Source: Neisseria brasiliensis (GTDB lineage Bacteria > Pseudomonadota > Gammaproteobacteria > Burkholderiales > Neisseriaceae). From it: a DNA stretch of 64,000 bases. The stretch covers positions 2,108,001 through 2,172,000 of the forward strand of contig NZ_CP046027.1 of assembly GCF_009671065.1 (NCBI RefSeq), written 5' to 3'. Of the stretch, positions 52,517-60,710 are shown piece by piece. Under the pieces are notes generated by a model. The model searched no databases, was not told the DNA's origin, and worked only from the letters and a program-made list of their open reading frames with translations. Numbering within the stretch: position 1 is the stretch's first letter; the number at the start of each line of letters is the position of its first letter. A program made the position numbers and the translations under genes.

Positions 52517-52550
52517 TTCAGACGGCCTTTATGAAAACAGGCCGTCTGAA
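52517..52550. repeat. DUS inverted pair between divergent trmJ and suhB
   Basis: TTCAGACGGCCT at 52517-52528 and AGGCCGTCTGAA at 52539-52550, in the region that should hold both promoters. Confidence 0.6.
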
Positions 52551-52657
52551 AATCTGAAACGTTCTTTAACAACATTGGAAACGTGAAAACGTTGCGCTTG
52601 GTGTGTGTGCGGTTGCTGCGCGTCAGGCGGTATTGTACCTTATTTAGAAAGAAACCC

Positions 52658-53443
52658 ATGAACCCGATTTTAAATACTGCCTTTAAAGCTGCCCGTCGTG
52701 CCGGCCAGATGATGACCCGTGCCAGCGGCAATCTGGATACTGTCAAAATCGACAGCAAAGCCTTCAACGATTTTGTTTCCAATGTTGATCGTGAATCAGA
52801 AATGATTCTGGTGGATGCGCTTAAAGAAGCCTATCCACATCACAAAATCACCTGCGAAGAAACCGGTTCTCACGGTAAAGACAATGCCGAATACGAATGG
52901 ATTATCGATCCTTTAGACGGCACCACCAATTTCCTGCATGGTCATCCCCAATATGCGATTTCTATGGCGCTGCTGCACAAAGGTGTGTTGCAAGAAGCCT
53001 TGGTGTATGCACCGGAGCGCAATGATTTGTATATGGCTTCGCGTGGTAAGGGTGCATTGCTGAATGACCGCCGTATCCGCGTTTCCAGCCGCATCGAGTT
53101 AAACCGTTGCTTGATTGGTACAGGTTTTCCGGTAGTTGATCAAAGCATGATGGACAAATACTTGGCTATTTTGAAAGATTTCTTGTCGAAAACTGCCGGT
53201 GGCCGTCGCGAAGGTGCGGCTGCGTTAGATTTGTGCGCGGTGGCTTGTGGTCGTTTGGATGGTTTCTTTGAATTTAACCTGAAACCTTGGGACATTGCAG
53301 CCGGTGCATTGATTGTGCAAGAAGCGGGCGGCATTGTGACTGACATGAAAGGCAACGAAAGCTGGTTGGAAACTGGTGATGTAGTGGCCGGTAATCCGAA
53401 AGTGTTGGCGCAAATGTTGCAGATTATTGCTGCGCATCAGTAA
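52658..53443 (+). CDS. suhB: inositol monophosphatase family protein SuhB
   Basis: A 261-residue magnesium-dependent phosphatase; in E. coli SuhB also joins the rRNA antitermination complex. Metal-binding motifs are visible: EETG near residue 68, DPLDGTTNFLHG around 87 and WDIAAGALIVQEAGG in the C-terminal half. The ATG at 52658 has AGAAAGAAA upstream; the frame opening at 52583 has no support. The 53444-53741 gap contains DUS half-sites and AT-rich DNA with a GTATCGATAC palindrome at 53596-53605, but no gene. Confidence 0.93.
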   Translation: MNPILNTAFKAARRAGQMMTRASGNLDTVKIDSKAFNDFVSNVDRESEMILVDALKEAYPHHKITCEETGSHGKDNAEYEWIIDPLDGTTNFLHGHPQYAISMALLHKGVLQEALVYAPERNDLYMASRGKGALLNDRRIRVSSRIELNRCLIGTGFPVVDQSMMDKYLAILKDFLSKTAGGRREGAAALDLCAVACGRLDGFFEFNLKPWDIAAGALIVQEAGGIVTDMKGNESWLETGDVVAGNPKVLAQMLQIIAAHQ

Positions 53444-53741
53444 GTTAAGCTGATTGCAAGAGGTCGTTTCAGACGGCCTCTTGTTTTATATGGTTTGCAC
53501 TGTCTCAGCAATGAATACATGATGATTGGTTGATTCTTGCCTTGTATAAATAATCACTTTGCTGACAGTATAAAAAAACGTGTACTTTTGGTAGTGTATC
53601 GATACCTTTTATCTGAGAAATGATGAGAAATGTTAAATATGATGATATGCTGTGAACATTAACAGGCTGTCAATCAATTAAATTACAAGAATTTCTTAGC
53701 CCATAACAAACACATATACGGATACACTTGTTGTGAATCAT

Positions 53742-54034
53742 ATGCAAACCCCATTTTCCCATCTCATGCCATTCAGCGCCCGCCAATCGGGGTTTCTGAA
53801 AAAAATCTCTTTATTCTCGATTGTCTGCATGATGTCTGCGCAAACTGTTTCCGCGCACGATCTTAAAGATATTCTTAAAGCATCCCTGCTTTCCGATCCA
53901 ACTGTATTGGAAGCGAAAGCCACGGAAGAGTCTGCGAAAAGCACCACCAAAGCCACCCGTGCCGGTCACTATCCGATATTGACCTTGACCGGTGTTCAAG
54001 TATTGGCTGAAAAAAACCAAGACCGAAGCGATGT
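53742..54034 (+). pseudogene. TolC-family outer membrane protein, N-terminal fragment cut by IS
   Basis: About 97 residues remain: a signal peptide (ending near VSAHD) and the first helix of a TolC-like type I secretion/efflux channel (DILKASLLSDPTVLEAKATEESAKSTTKATRAGHYPILTLTG). The frame then runs into the end of an IS at 54035. No further TolC sequence follows the IS, so the remaining three quarters of the gene is missing. The ATG at 53742 or a GTG at 53733 could be the start. Confidence 0.85.
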
Positions 54035-54073
54035 GAACTGTCCCCCAATTCTTGGACAAGTTAATAATCTTTC

Positions 54074-54912
54074 TCAAACAGCCTGTTCAAGCTGGGTTCT
54101 GTAAGCCACAGGACTCAGCTTTTTTAAATTCAAACTAATACGTTCATGATTATAGTAATGTATATAATCATCTATCACTCTGGTCAATTCTGCCACCGAT
54201 AACACACCTTCCTGATAGAAGCTCTCCACCTTCAATGTCCCGAAGAAACTCTCCATCGGTGCATTGTCCCAGCAATTCCCTTTGCGCGACATGCTCTGCA
54301 CAATGCCTTTCTCAGCCAGCTTTTCCCGATAAGCCTGGGTTCGGTAAAGCACACCTTGGTCAGAATGCAGCAGCGGGGTCAGCCCTTTCAGACGGCCGAA
54401 TGCCTTATCCAGCATCTGCATCACCATCTTGCTGTCCGGCTTTCTACTGAGCTCATAAGCCACAATCTCACGATTGAATACATCCAATATCGGCGATAAG
54501 TACAGTTTGCCGTCGGTGCATTTAAACTCGGTCACATCGGTCAACCATTTAGCTCCTGCTTTATCGGCAGTGAATGCACGCTTAAGGATGTTTTTCGAGG
54601 TCTCGCCTATAACTTGCGGACGATAGGCTTTTTTGTTGCGCACTTTGGCTTTTAAACCCAATAGTCTCATAATACGTTGCACTTTCTTTTTATTCCACGA
54701 CAATACGGCACCAATCCGGCGTTGGCCGTAGCGGCCTTTGTGTCGGTGATAGACTTCACTCACCGCTGCTTTGGCTTCTATATCGGGATCAGGTCTGCCG
54801 ATGTGGTAGTAGAAACTGCTTTTGGGTATGCCGGCACTGTGCAACAGGTATTTCAGCGGGTGCTTCGCCCTCAGCGTTTGAACGGTTTCGCAGCGTTGGC
54901 GGCGTTCTTTTC
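54074..54912 (-). CDS. IS3-family transposase OrfB (copy 2)
   Basis: Same DDE integrase as copy 1, with HSDQG and NAPMESFFG motifs intact. Differences are near the C-terminus (VAELTRVIDDYIHYYNHERIS against VTELTKV... in copy 1). It is expected to be made by -1 frameshifting from OrfA; the first in-frame start-like codon is a TTG at 54844. The internal DUS core is retained. Confidence 0.9.
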
Positions 54913-55227
54913 GTTGAGGGCTTTCATGTGCTTTAGGTAGTCGTTCTCCGCCCTCATGTAGCGTAATTCTTCAATCAGCTCTGCCTGAGTTTTTTCATGG
55001 TCGGGTTTGTCGACGATAAAGGGATTCTTGCGTTTGGTCTGCATAGTCTTCATAAGCGTAGCCTGTGGGTGTTGAAGTGCGGTTATACCTCCTTGTCGGT
55101 AGGCGGCAATCCAACGGCGCAGATGTGTGCGTGAGACGTTGAAATGGTCTGCGGTGCGCTGTTGGCTGTGCACTTGTTGGTAATGAAGTACGGCTCGGTA
55201 TTTGAAGTCTAGTGTATATTTGGACAT
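54871..55227 (-). CDS. IS3-family transposase OrfA (copy 2)
   Basis: A 118-residue helix-turn-helix protein identical over its length to OrfA of copy 1 as far as I can compare. The upstream frame is open to 55320 because of the extra G in the leader tract, but the conserved MSKYTLDFK start is used. Confidence 0.92.
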   Translation of the reverse strand: MSKYTLDFKYRAVLHYQQVHSQQRTADHFNVSRTHLRRWIAAYRQGGITALQHPQATLMKTMQTKRKNPFIVDKPDHEKTQAELIEELRYMRAENDYLKHMKALNEKNAANAAKPFKR

Positions 55228-55329
55228 AAGAAAACTGCACCTTTTTAAGTTGGGGGGAAAGTGTCCAACTTTTGGGGTGCAGTTCACATTTCCTTTCAGA
55301 CGGCCTATCTTTTGTTTCACATTACACGA

Positions 55330-56449
55330 TTAATAATGAATCACGCTGCGAATTGATTTACCTTCATGCATCAGGTCAAAAGCGGTGTTGATCTCTTCCA
55401 AAGGCATGGTGTGGGTAATGAAATCGCTCAAGGCAAATTCGCCGCGCATGTATTGGTCGATGATGCCCGGCAATTCGCTGCGGCCTTTTACGCCGCCGAA
55501 TGCCGAACCACGCCATACGCGGCCGGTAACCAATTGGAACGGACGGGTGGAAATTTCCGCTCCGGCCGGTGCCACACCGATAATGATGCTTTCCCCCCCA
55601 GCCTTTGTGGCAGCATTCCAAAGCCGCGCGCATTACTTCCACATTGCCGATACATTCAAACGAATAATCCACACCGCCATCGGTCATCTCGATAATTATT
55701 TCTTGAATCGGTTTATCGAAATCTTTCGGGTTGATAAAATCAGTTGCGCCAAGCTTTTCCGCTAAAGCAAATTTAGACGGATTGGTGTCGATACCGATGA
55801 TGCGGCTGGCGCCACTCATGCGTGCGCCGATAATCGCAGCCAAACCAATGCCGCCCAAGCCGAAAATCGCTACGGTGTCGCCGCGTTTAACTTTAGCCGT
55901 ATTCATCACCGCCCCCATGCCGGTGGTTACGCCGCAGCCCAGCAAGCACACTTCTTTCAAATCGGCTTCAGGTTGGATTTTGGCTAAAGACACTTCGGCT
56001 ACAACGGTGTATTCCGAGAAGGTTGATGTGCCCATATAGTGGTAAATTGGTTGGCCGTCTTTGAAAAAGCGTACGGTACCATCGGGCATCAAGCCCTTGC
56101 CTTGGGTGGTGCGGACAGACGAACACAAGTTGGTTTTGCCCGAAATACAGAATTTGCATTTGCCGCATTCGGCGGTGTAAAGCGGAATCACATGATCGCC
56201 GACGGCAAAATCAGTGACTCCTTCGCCGACAGCTTCGACAATACCGGCACCTTCATGTCCCAACACACAAGGGAACACGCCTTCCGAATCTTGTCCGCTC
56301 AATGTGTAAGCATCGGTGTGGCACACGCCGGTGGCGACAATGCGTACTAACACTTCGCCTTTTTGCGGCGGCATTAAATCTAATTCTTCGATTTTTAAGG
56401 GTTCATTCGGCACCCAAGCAACGGCGGCACGGGTTTTAATAAATTCCAT
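55330..56449 (-). pseudogene. adhC: S-(hydroxymethyl)glutathione dehydrogenase / class III alcohol dehydrogenase, frameshifted
   Basis: Glutathione-dependent formaldehyde and S-nitrosoglutathione detoxification enzyme. Catalytic zinc ligands Cys43 and His65 and the structural zinc cysteines 95, 98, 101 and 109 are present, as is the NAD motif GLGGIGLAAIIGA. The frame shifts after CCHKGWG: the coding strand has seven G (plus strand C7, 55593-55599) where six would keep the frame. The correct C-terminus (APAGAEISTRPFQLVTGRVW onward, ending SVIHY) continues in the other frame to 55330. With six G the protein would be 372 residues, the normal length. As read, translation ends at 55376 with an unrelated tail. 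Confidence 0.88.
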
Positions 56450-56541
56450 GGTTGGCTCTCTCTGTTGTGGTTATATCTGAACATTATACCGCACATAAAC
56501 GCTTCTCATATTTTCAGACGGCCTTTTAAGTCGATTTCCGC

Positions 56542-56547
56542 TATAAT
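56542..56547 (+). promoter_or_regulatory. possible -10 box for mpl
   Basis: TATAAT 35 bases upstream of the mpl ATG, just after a DUS half-site. No clear -35. Confidence 0.35.
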
Positions 56548-56576
56548 GAGTGTTTTTGAACAAGATTATTTGCATC

Positions 56577-57953
56577 ATGAAACACATCCACATTATCGGC
56601 ATCGGCGGCACCTTTATGGGCGGCGTGGCAGCCATTGCCAAAGAAGCAGGTTTTCAAGTCAGCGGCTGCGATGCCAAAATGTATCCGCCGATGAGTACCC
56701 AGCTGGAAGCCTTGGGCATTGCCGTACATGAAGGCTTTGATGCCGCCCAGCTGGATGAGTTTCAAGCCGATGTGTATGTGATTGGTAATGTCGCCAAGCG
56801 CGGCATGGACGTGGTTGAAGCCATATTAAACCGCGGCTTGCCGTATATTTCCGGCCCGCAATGGTTGGCAGAAAACGTATTGCATCATCATTGGGTTTTG
56901 GGCGTAGCCGGTACACACGGCAAAACCACCACCGCTTCCATGCTGGCCTGGGTGTTGGAATATGCAGGTTTGGCGCCGGGGTTTTTGATTGGCGGCGTAC
57001 CGCAGAATTTCAGCGTGTCGGCGCGCTTGCCGCAAACCCCACGCCAAGATCCCAACAGCACATCACCATTTTTCGTGATTGAAGCCGACGAGTACGACAC
57101 CGCATTTTTCGATAAACGCAGCAAATTCGTACATTACCGACCGCGCACCGCCATCTTAAACAATCTCGAATTTGACCATGCCGATATTTTTGCCGACTTG
57201 GGTGCGATTCAAACCCAATTTCACCATTTGGTACGCACCGTACCTTCAGACGGCCTGATTGTGGCCAACGGCCGCGAAGAAAGCATCCACGAAACCTTAG
57301 ACAAAGGCTGCTGGACACCGGTCGAGCTCTTCGGCAACCAAGCCGGCTGGCAAATCGGCGAAGCAGACGGGCAGGGCGGCTTTGACGTCTTTTTCAAAGG
57401 CGAACACGTCGGCCATATCGCTTGGGCATTATTGGGTGAACACAACCGCCTGAACGCACTGGCTGTAATCGCCGCTGCACGTCATGTCGGTGTAGATATT
57501 CAGACGGCCTGCGAAGCCTTAGGCCAATTCCAAAACGTGAAACGCCGCATGGAAATCAAAGGAACAATCAACGGCATAACCGTTTACGACGATTTCGCCC
57601 ACCATCCGACCGCGATTGGTACCACCGTGGCCGGTTTGCGCCAAAAAGTCGGCAGTGCCCGCATCTTGGCCGTATTGGAACCACGCTCCAATACCATGAA
57701 ACTCGGCACCATGAAAGCCGCGCTGCCCGAAAGCCTGCGCCAAGCAGACCAAGTATTCTGCTATGCCGGAGGCGTGGATTGGGATGTGGCCGAAGCCTTA
57801 GCATCATTGGGCGATAAATTGCATGTCGGCCAAGATTTTGAGGCTTTTGTGGCCGAAATTGCCAAACAGGCGCAAAGCGGTGATCAAATTTTAGTTATGA
57901 GCAACGGCGGCTTCGGCGGCATTCATTCTAAGCTGCTTGGAGCCTTGAAATAA
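56577..57953 (+). CDS. mpl: UDP-N-acetylmuramate--L-alanyl-gamma-D-glutamyl-meso-diaminopimelate ligase
   Basis: Recycles murein tripeptide by joining it to UDP-MurNAc. The 458-residue Mur ligase has MKHIHIIGIGGTFMGGVAAIA, the ATP loop GVAGTHGKTTTASM, IEADEYDTAFFDKRSKFVHY and DDFAHHPTAI, all typical of Mpl rather than MurC. The ATG at 56577 matches the family start; the frame opens at 56550. Two DUS cores lie within the gene, at about 57246 and 57501. Confidence 0.95.
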   Translation: MKHIHIIGIGGTFMGGVAAIAKEAGFQVSGCDAKMYPPMSTQLEALGIAVHEGFDAAQLDEFQADVYVIGNVAKRGMDVVEAILNRGLPYISGPQWLAENVLHHHWVLGVAGTHGKTTTASMLAWVLEYAGLAPGFLIGGVPQNFSVSARLPQTPRQDPNSTSPFFVIEADEYDTAFFDKRSKFVHYRPRTAILNNLEFDHADIFADLGAIQTQFHHLVRTVPSDGLIVANGREESIHETLDKGCWTPVELFGNQAGWQIGEADGQGGFDVFFKGEHVGHIAWALLGEHNRLNALAVIAAARHVGVDIQTACEALGQFQNVKRRMEIKGTINGITVYDDFAHHPTAIGTTVAGLRQKVGSARILAVLEPRSNTMKLGTMKAALPESLRQADQVFCYAGGVDWDVAEALASLGDKLHVGQDFEAFVAEIAKQAQSGDQILVMSNGGFGGIHSKLLGALK

Positions 57954-57958
57954 TACAA

Positions 57959-57986
57959 AGGCCGTCTGATATTTTTCAGACGGCCT
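57959..57986. terminator. DUS hairpin between convergent mpl and dps
   Basis: AGGCCGTCTGAT at 57959-57970 (last base changed) and TTCAGACGGCCT at 57975-57986, followed by T-rich sequence. Confidence 0.65.
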
Positions 57987-58019
57987 TTTATTGATAGTAA
58001 AAACAATATTTTATTTACA

Positions 58020-58518
58020 TCATTTCTTCACGCCTAAAAAAGCGTTATATATTCAAATCAACTTCTCTTGCGCTTTCACATAGCCGGTAATCAAATCCGC
58101 CGTGCCCTCGTCACCGGCTTCATCTGCCGCTGCAATCACAGAACGCTGCTCCTCAATCAGCTCTTGTAAGCCACCGACCAAACCTTCAACACATTCGCAG
58201 CCGTCGAATACATTTTTATCTTCTTTGATAGAAGCATGTTTGATGAAATCACTGTAAGTATGCAACGGCGTACCCGCAAGAGTCAAAATACGCTCGGCAA
58301 TCTCATCAATCTGCAATTGCAACTCGGTGTAAAGCTCTTCAAATTTGGTATGCAGCGAGAAAAAAATGCTCACCTTTAACATTCCAATGATAGCCGCGCA
58401 CATTTTGATAAAACACATGATAGCTCGACAATAAAGCATTCAGCTTCTCACTGATTGGCGCAGCCTCACTTTGTTCCAGGCCGATTTGATTGGTTTTCTC
58501 TTTTTTTGCTTTAGCCAT
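58020..58518 (-). pseudogene. dps: Dps-family ferritin-like DNA protection protein, broken
   Basis: The gene starts at 58518 with MAKAKKEKTNQIGLEQ and GYHWNVKGEHFF, the Dps ferroxidase region. A T7 tract (plus strand A7, 58360-58366) then shifts the frame; six T would continue as SLHTKFEELYTELQLQIDEIAERI. In the second frame the protein stops at TGA (58053-58055) after AQEKLI. Reading through gives IYNAFLGVKK and a second stop at 58020-58022. Dps proteins usually have a tryptophan at that place, so TGG to TGA is likely. Two independent lesions argue for a real pseudogene. The intact protein would be about 165 residues. Confidence 0.85.
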
Positions 58519-58848
58519 GATGATTTCCTTTGATCAATATGGATAAATAATGGAAGCCCTCAAGCTCCATTTTCGAAAAGTACTGGGAATAAATTTAGTT
58601 CTTCAAGAGAGATTAATCAAGGCTATTTCCACATTTTGACGCCAAGATAAATACCCCAACGCTATTATTATATAAAAGTATGTTTTCCGTTAATTTATAC
58701 GAATGGTCCCGAGTGTATAAAACCCGAGTGTATAAAAAAAGAAACAGTAATTTAAGTTCTCATACTTTTTATTTCCCATCTTATCATCATGCTTATAACC
58801 TAATTAAAATATAATAAATGCATAATAATCAAAAAATAATAAACATAT

Positions 58849-58875
58849 TAATAATAATAATAATAATAATAATAA
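58849..58875 (+). repeat. (TAA)9 trinucleotide microsatellite
   Basis: Nine perfect TAA units, followed by G at 58876, located 377 bases upstream of the adhesin ATG and 25 bases upstream of a TATAAT. Short tandem repeats beside neisserial adhesin promoters, such as TAAA at nadA, change length and alter expression; by analogy this may be a phase-variation tract. Confidence 0.75.
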
Positions 58876-58900
58876 GATATCTTTAGGTGAAATTTTCAAA

Positions 58901-58906
58901 TATAAT
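58901..58906 (+). promoter_or_regulatory. possible -10 box downstream of the TAA tract
   Basis: TATAAT lies just after the (TAA)9 repeat. The -35 position falls next to the repeat end and is poor in consensus. An alternative is TTGGCT (59052-59057) with TATACT (59077-59082), 19 bases apart. Confidence 0.35.
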
Positions 58907-59252
58907 ACATAATGAATTGTTGAGTTTTATCATTTTTATTTAAATTGAATTTTGAAAATTTTAAACCCAGAAGTTGATTCAATGTCGGATAGGCTGGGAA
59001 AGTTTGAATGTAAAGATAAATTAAGTAATTACAATAATTTTGGCAAGAAAATTGGCTATGGAATACTCAGGTGGAGTATACTTTGTCATATGCACACCTA
59101 CGTAACCGATTCACATATGATTGAAAGAAAGCAACATAAATAGGTGGAACAAGATTTCACATGTCAGCTGTGTAAGCGCTATAAAGCAGGCAAAGGTGGG
59201 GTAGGTCGCTTTTATATCACCTTAAAATTTAATTGGAAGCAGAGGCTAAATA

Positions 59253-60710
59253 ATGAATAAAGTTTATAAAGTGGTTTTTAACGAAGTCACTAGAACATGG
59301 ACTGCTGTTGCAGAGATCTCAACTTCAAAAGGAAAAAGTTCTAAATCATCAGTTGCAGTAGCTGCGGCTGCCTTGTTGGCTATGAGCTTATCCGCACCTG
59401 CAATGGCAGCACAATCCAAGCCGGGCGCTCAACAGGGCGACCTTTCGGATCCGAAAAACAATACCATTATTAATTATCACTACGAAGAGGGCTTGGCGAT
59501 TGGTCATGCAATTGCTAAGGGTAACTCGCAATCAATCGCCATCGGTTCAGATAGCTTCAGTGCGACTGATGAGCGTGCAGCTAAAGCTACTGGCCATGGC
59601 AGTGTGGCAATCGGTTCACAAGTAACTGCATCTGGCGATAAAGCAGTGGCAATTGGTGGTACCGCCAATGCAGCAGCCAAAGATTCTGTTGCGATTGGTG
59701 CAGAAGCAACCGTAGGCCGTATTGCCAAAAATCATGAAGCTCTGATTACGCTTCAGAAGGATTTAGCTGCGATTTCTAAAACTTCTCACAATGTTTCGGA
59801 AGTCCAAGCTGCGCTAGCAAAAGCCAGACAATCGATCACAAGTGACACCATGCTGAGCGATGCACAGAAAAAGTTATTTGTCGATAAGATTAATGGCACT
59901 TCAGAATACATCACCACAGAAACTAAAGGAGGCGGCAAGCTGTGGGATGGTGACAAAGGGCAAATTAACCATGAAAAAGTTCAAGGTTATGCCGATTCTG
60001 CCCGTGAAGAAATGGCAAAATTTAGCATTTCATTTGCTGATAAAAACGGTGAAGTTGGTCAAGAAGGTATTGCCATTGGTAAAAATGCAATTGCTTCAGT
60101 AGATAAAGCAGTTGTCATTGGTTCAAATACTAATGCTCAAAATCAAACCGGTGCTGTTATTATTGGTTCAGGAGCATCAACAGCCCAAGGCCGAGGAAAT
60201 AATGGTTACTCTGGAACCAGACATGAAACCTATCATTTTCATTACAACAACCCTTACACATCATTCAAAAAACTAGGAGATGGAGTTGCTGATGCAAACA
60301 ATAAATTACTAGCTTCTTCAGTTGTTGCTGTAGGTCAGAAGGCACATGCAGAATATGGCGGTGTTGCTATTGGTGATTCGGCAAGAGTGGAAAGCGAATT
60401 TGAACGTGGCTTAGGTGTGGCGATTGGCGCATCTGCAACATCGCGTGCAGGCGGTGTGGTAGTTGGTGCGGCAGCTGAAACCCAAGGCATTAACGCGGTG
60501 GCAGTTGGTCGTCAAGCTGTTGCAAAGGGTCACGCATCACAAGCTTATGGCGTAGCATCAGCTGCTGTTGGTGAAAAATCTTTAGCAATGGGACATTCGA
60601 CTACCTCACTAGGTGATCGTTCAATCGCTATTGGTACATCAACTGGGAATTCGACAGAAAAGTATGACGCCAATACTAATTGGTGTAGATTCTATTGCGA
60701 TTGGCTCTAA
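59253..60710 (+). CDS. YadA-like trimeric autotransporter adhesin, N-terminal part (ends at a frameshift)
   Basis: Surface adhesin of the type V-c secretion class. The first 25 residues (MNKVYKVVFNEVTRTWTAVAE) are an extended signal peptide region, followed by a hydrophobic core and cleavage near AMAA. From about residue 80 come YadA-head repeats of the AIGxxSxAxG kind (SIAIGSDSF, SVAIGSQVTASG, KAVAIGG, SVAIGAEAT). Residues about 155-270 form a helical insert without head repeats, after which AIGK repeats resume. At about 60678 the frame shifts: SIAIG repeats continue in another frame, and this frame ends with a foreign tail at 60710. Removing one A in TAATT at 60677-60681 would rejoin the frames (NTIGVDSIAIGSNA). 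Confidence 0.85.
   Translation: MNKVYKVVFNEVTRTWTAVAEISTSKGKSSKSSVAVAAAALLAMSLSAPAMAAQSKPGAQQGDLSDPKNNTIINYHYEEGLAIGHAIAKGNSQSIAIGSDSFSATDERAAKATGHGSVAIGSQVTASGDKAVAIGGTANAAAKDSVAIGAEATVGRIAKNHEALITLQKDLAAISKTSHNVSEVQAALAKARQSITSDTMLSDAQKKLFVDKINGTSEYITTETKGGGKLWDGDKGQINHEKVQGYADSAREEMAKFSISFADKNGEVGQEGIAIGKNAIASVDKAVVIGSNTNAQNQTGAVIIGSGASTAQGRGNNGYSGTRHETYHFHYNNPYTSFKKLGDGVADANNKLLASSVVAVGQKAHAEYGGVAIGDSARVESEFERGLGVAIGASATSRAGGVVVGAAAETQGINAVAVGRQAVAKGHASQAYGVASAAVGEKSLAMGHSTTSLGDRSIAIGTSTGNSTEKYDANTNWCRFYCDWL

Larger units (their letters stand above)
54035..55285 (-). mobile_element. IS3-family insertion sequence, copy 2, inverted relative to copy 1
   Basis: A 1251-base copy of the element at 29648-30897, one base longer because of a G6 instead of a C5 tract near the OrfA end. 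The flanks (ATGT left, ACAT right) show no direct target duplication, and the interrupted TolC gene does not continue on the far side. This points to an IS-associated deletion or rearrangement after insertion. Only a handful of amino acids differ in OrfB. Confidence 0.92.
58519..59252. other. AT-rich intergenic region upstream of the adhesin
   Basis: About 730 bases clearly richer in A and T than the rest of the window. It holds the (TAA)9 tract, possible promoter boxes and no convincing gene; a 63-codon frame at 58952-59143 has atypical codon use and no homology that I recognise. It has almost no DUS, unlike other gaps, which may point to transferred DNA. Confidence 0.6.

Noticed and set aside
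58952..59143. 63-codon frame upstream of the adhesin
   Set aside because: Unusual composition in AT-rich DNA, no good ribosome binding site and no family resemblance; more likely leader or non-coding DNA.
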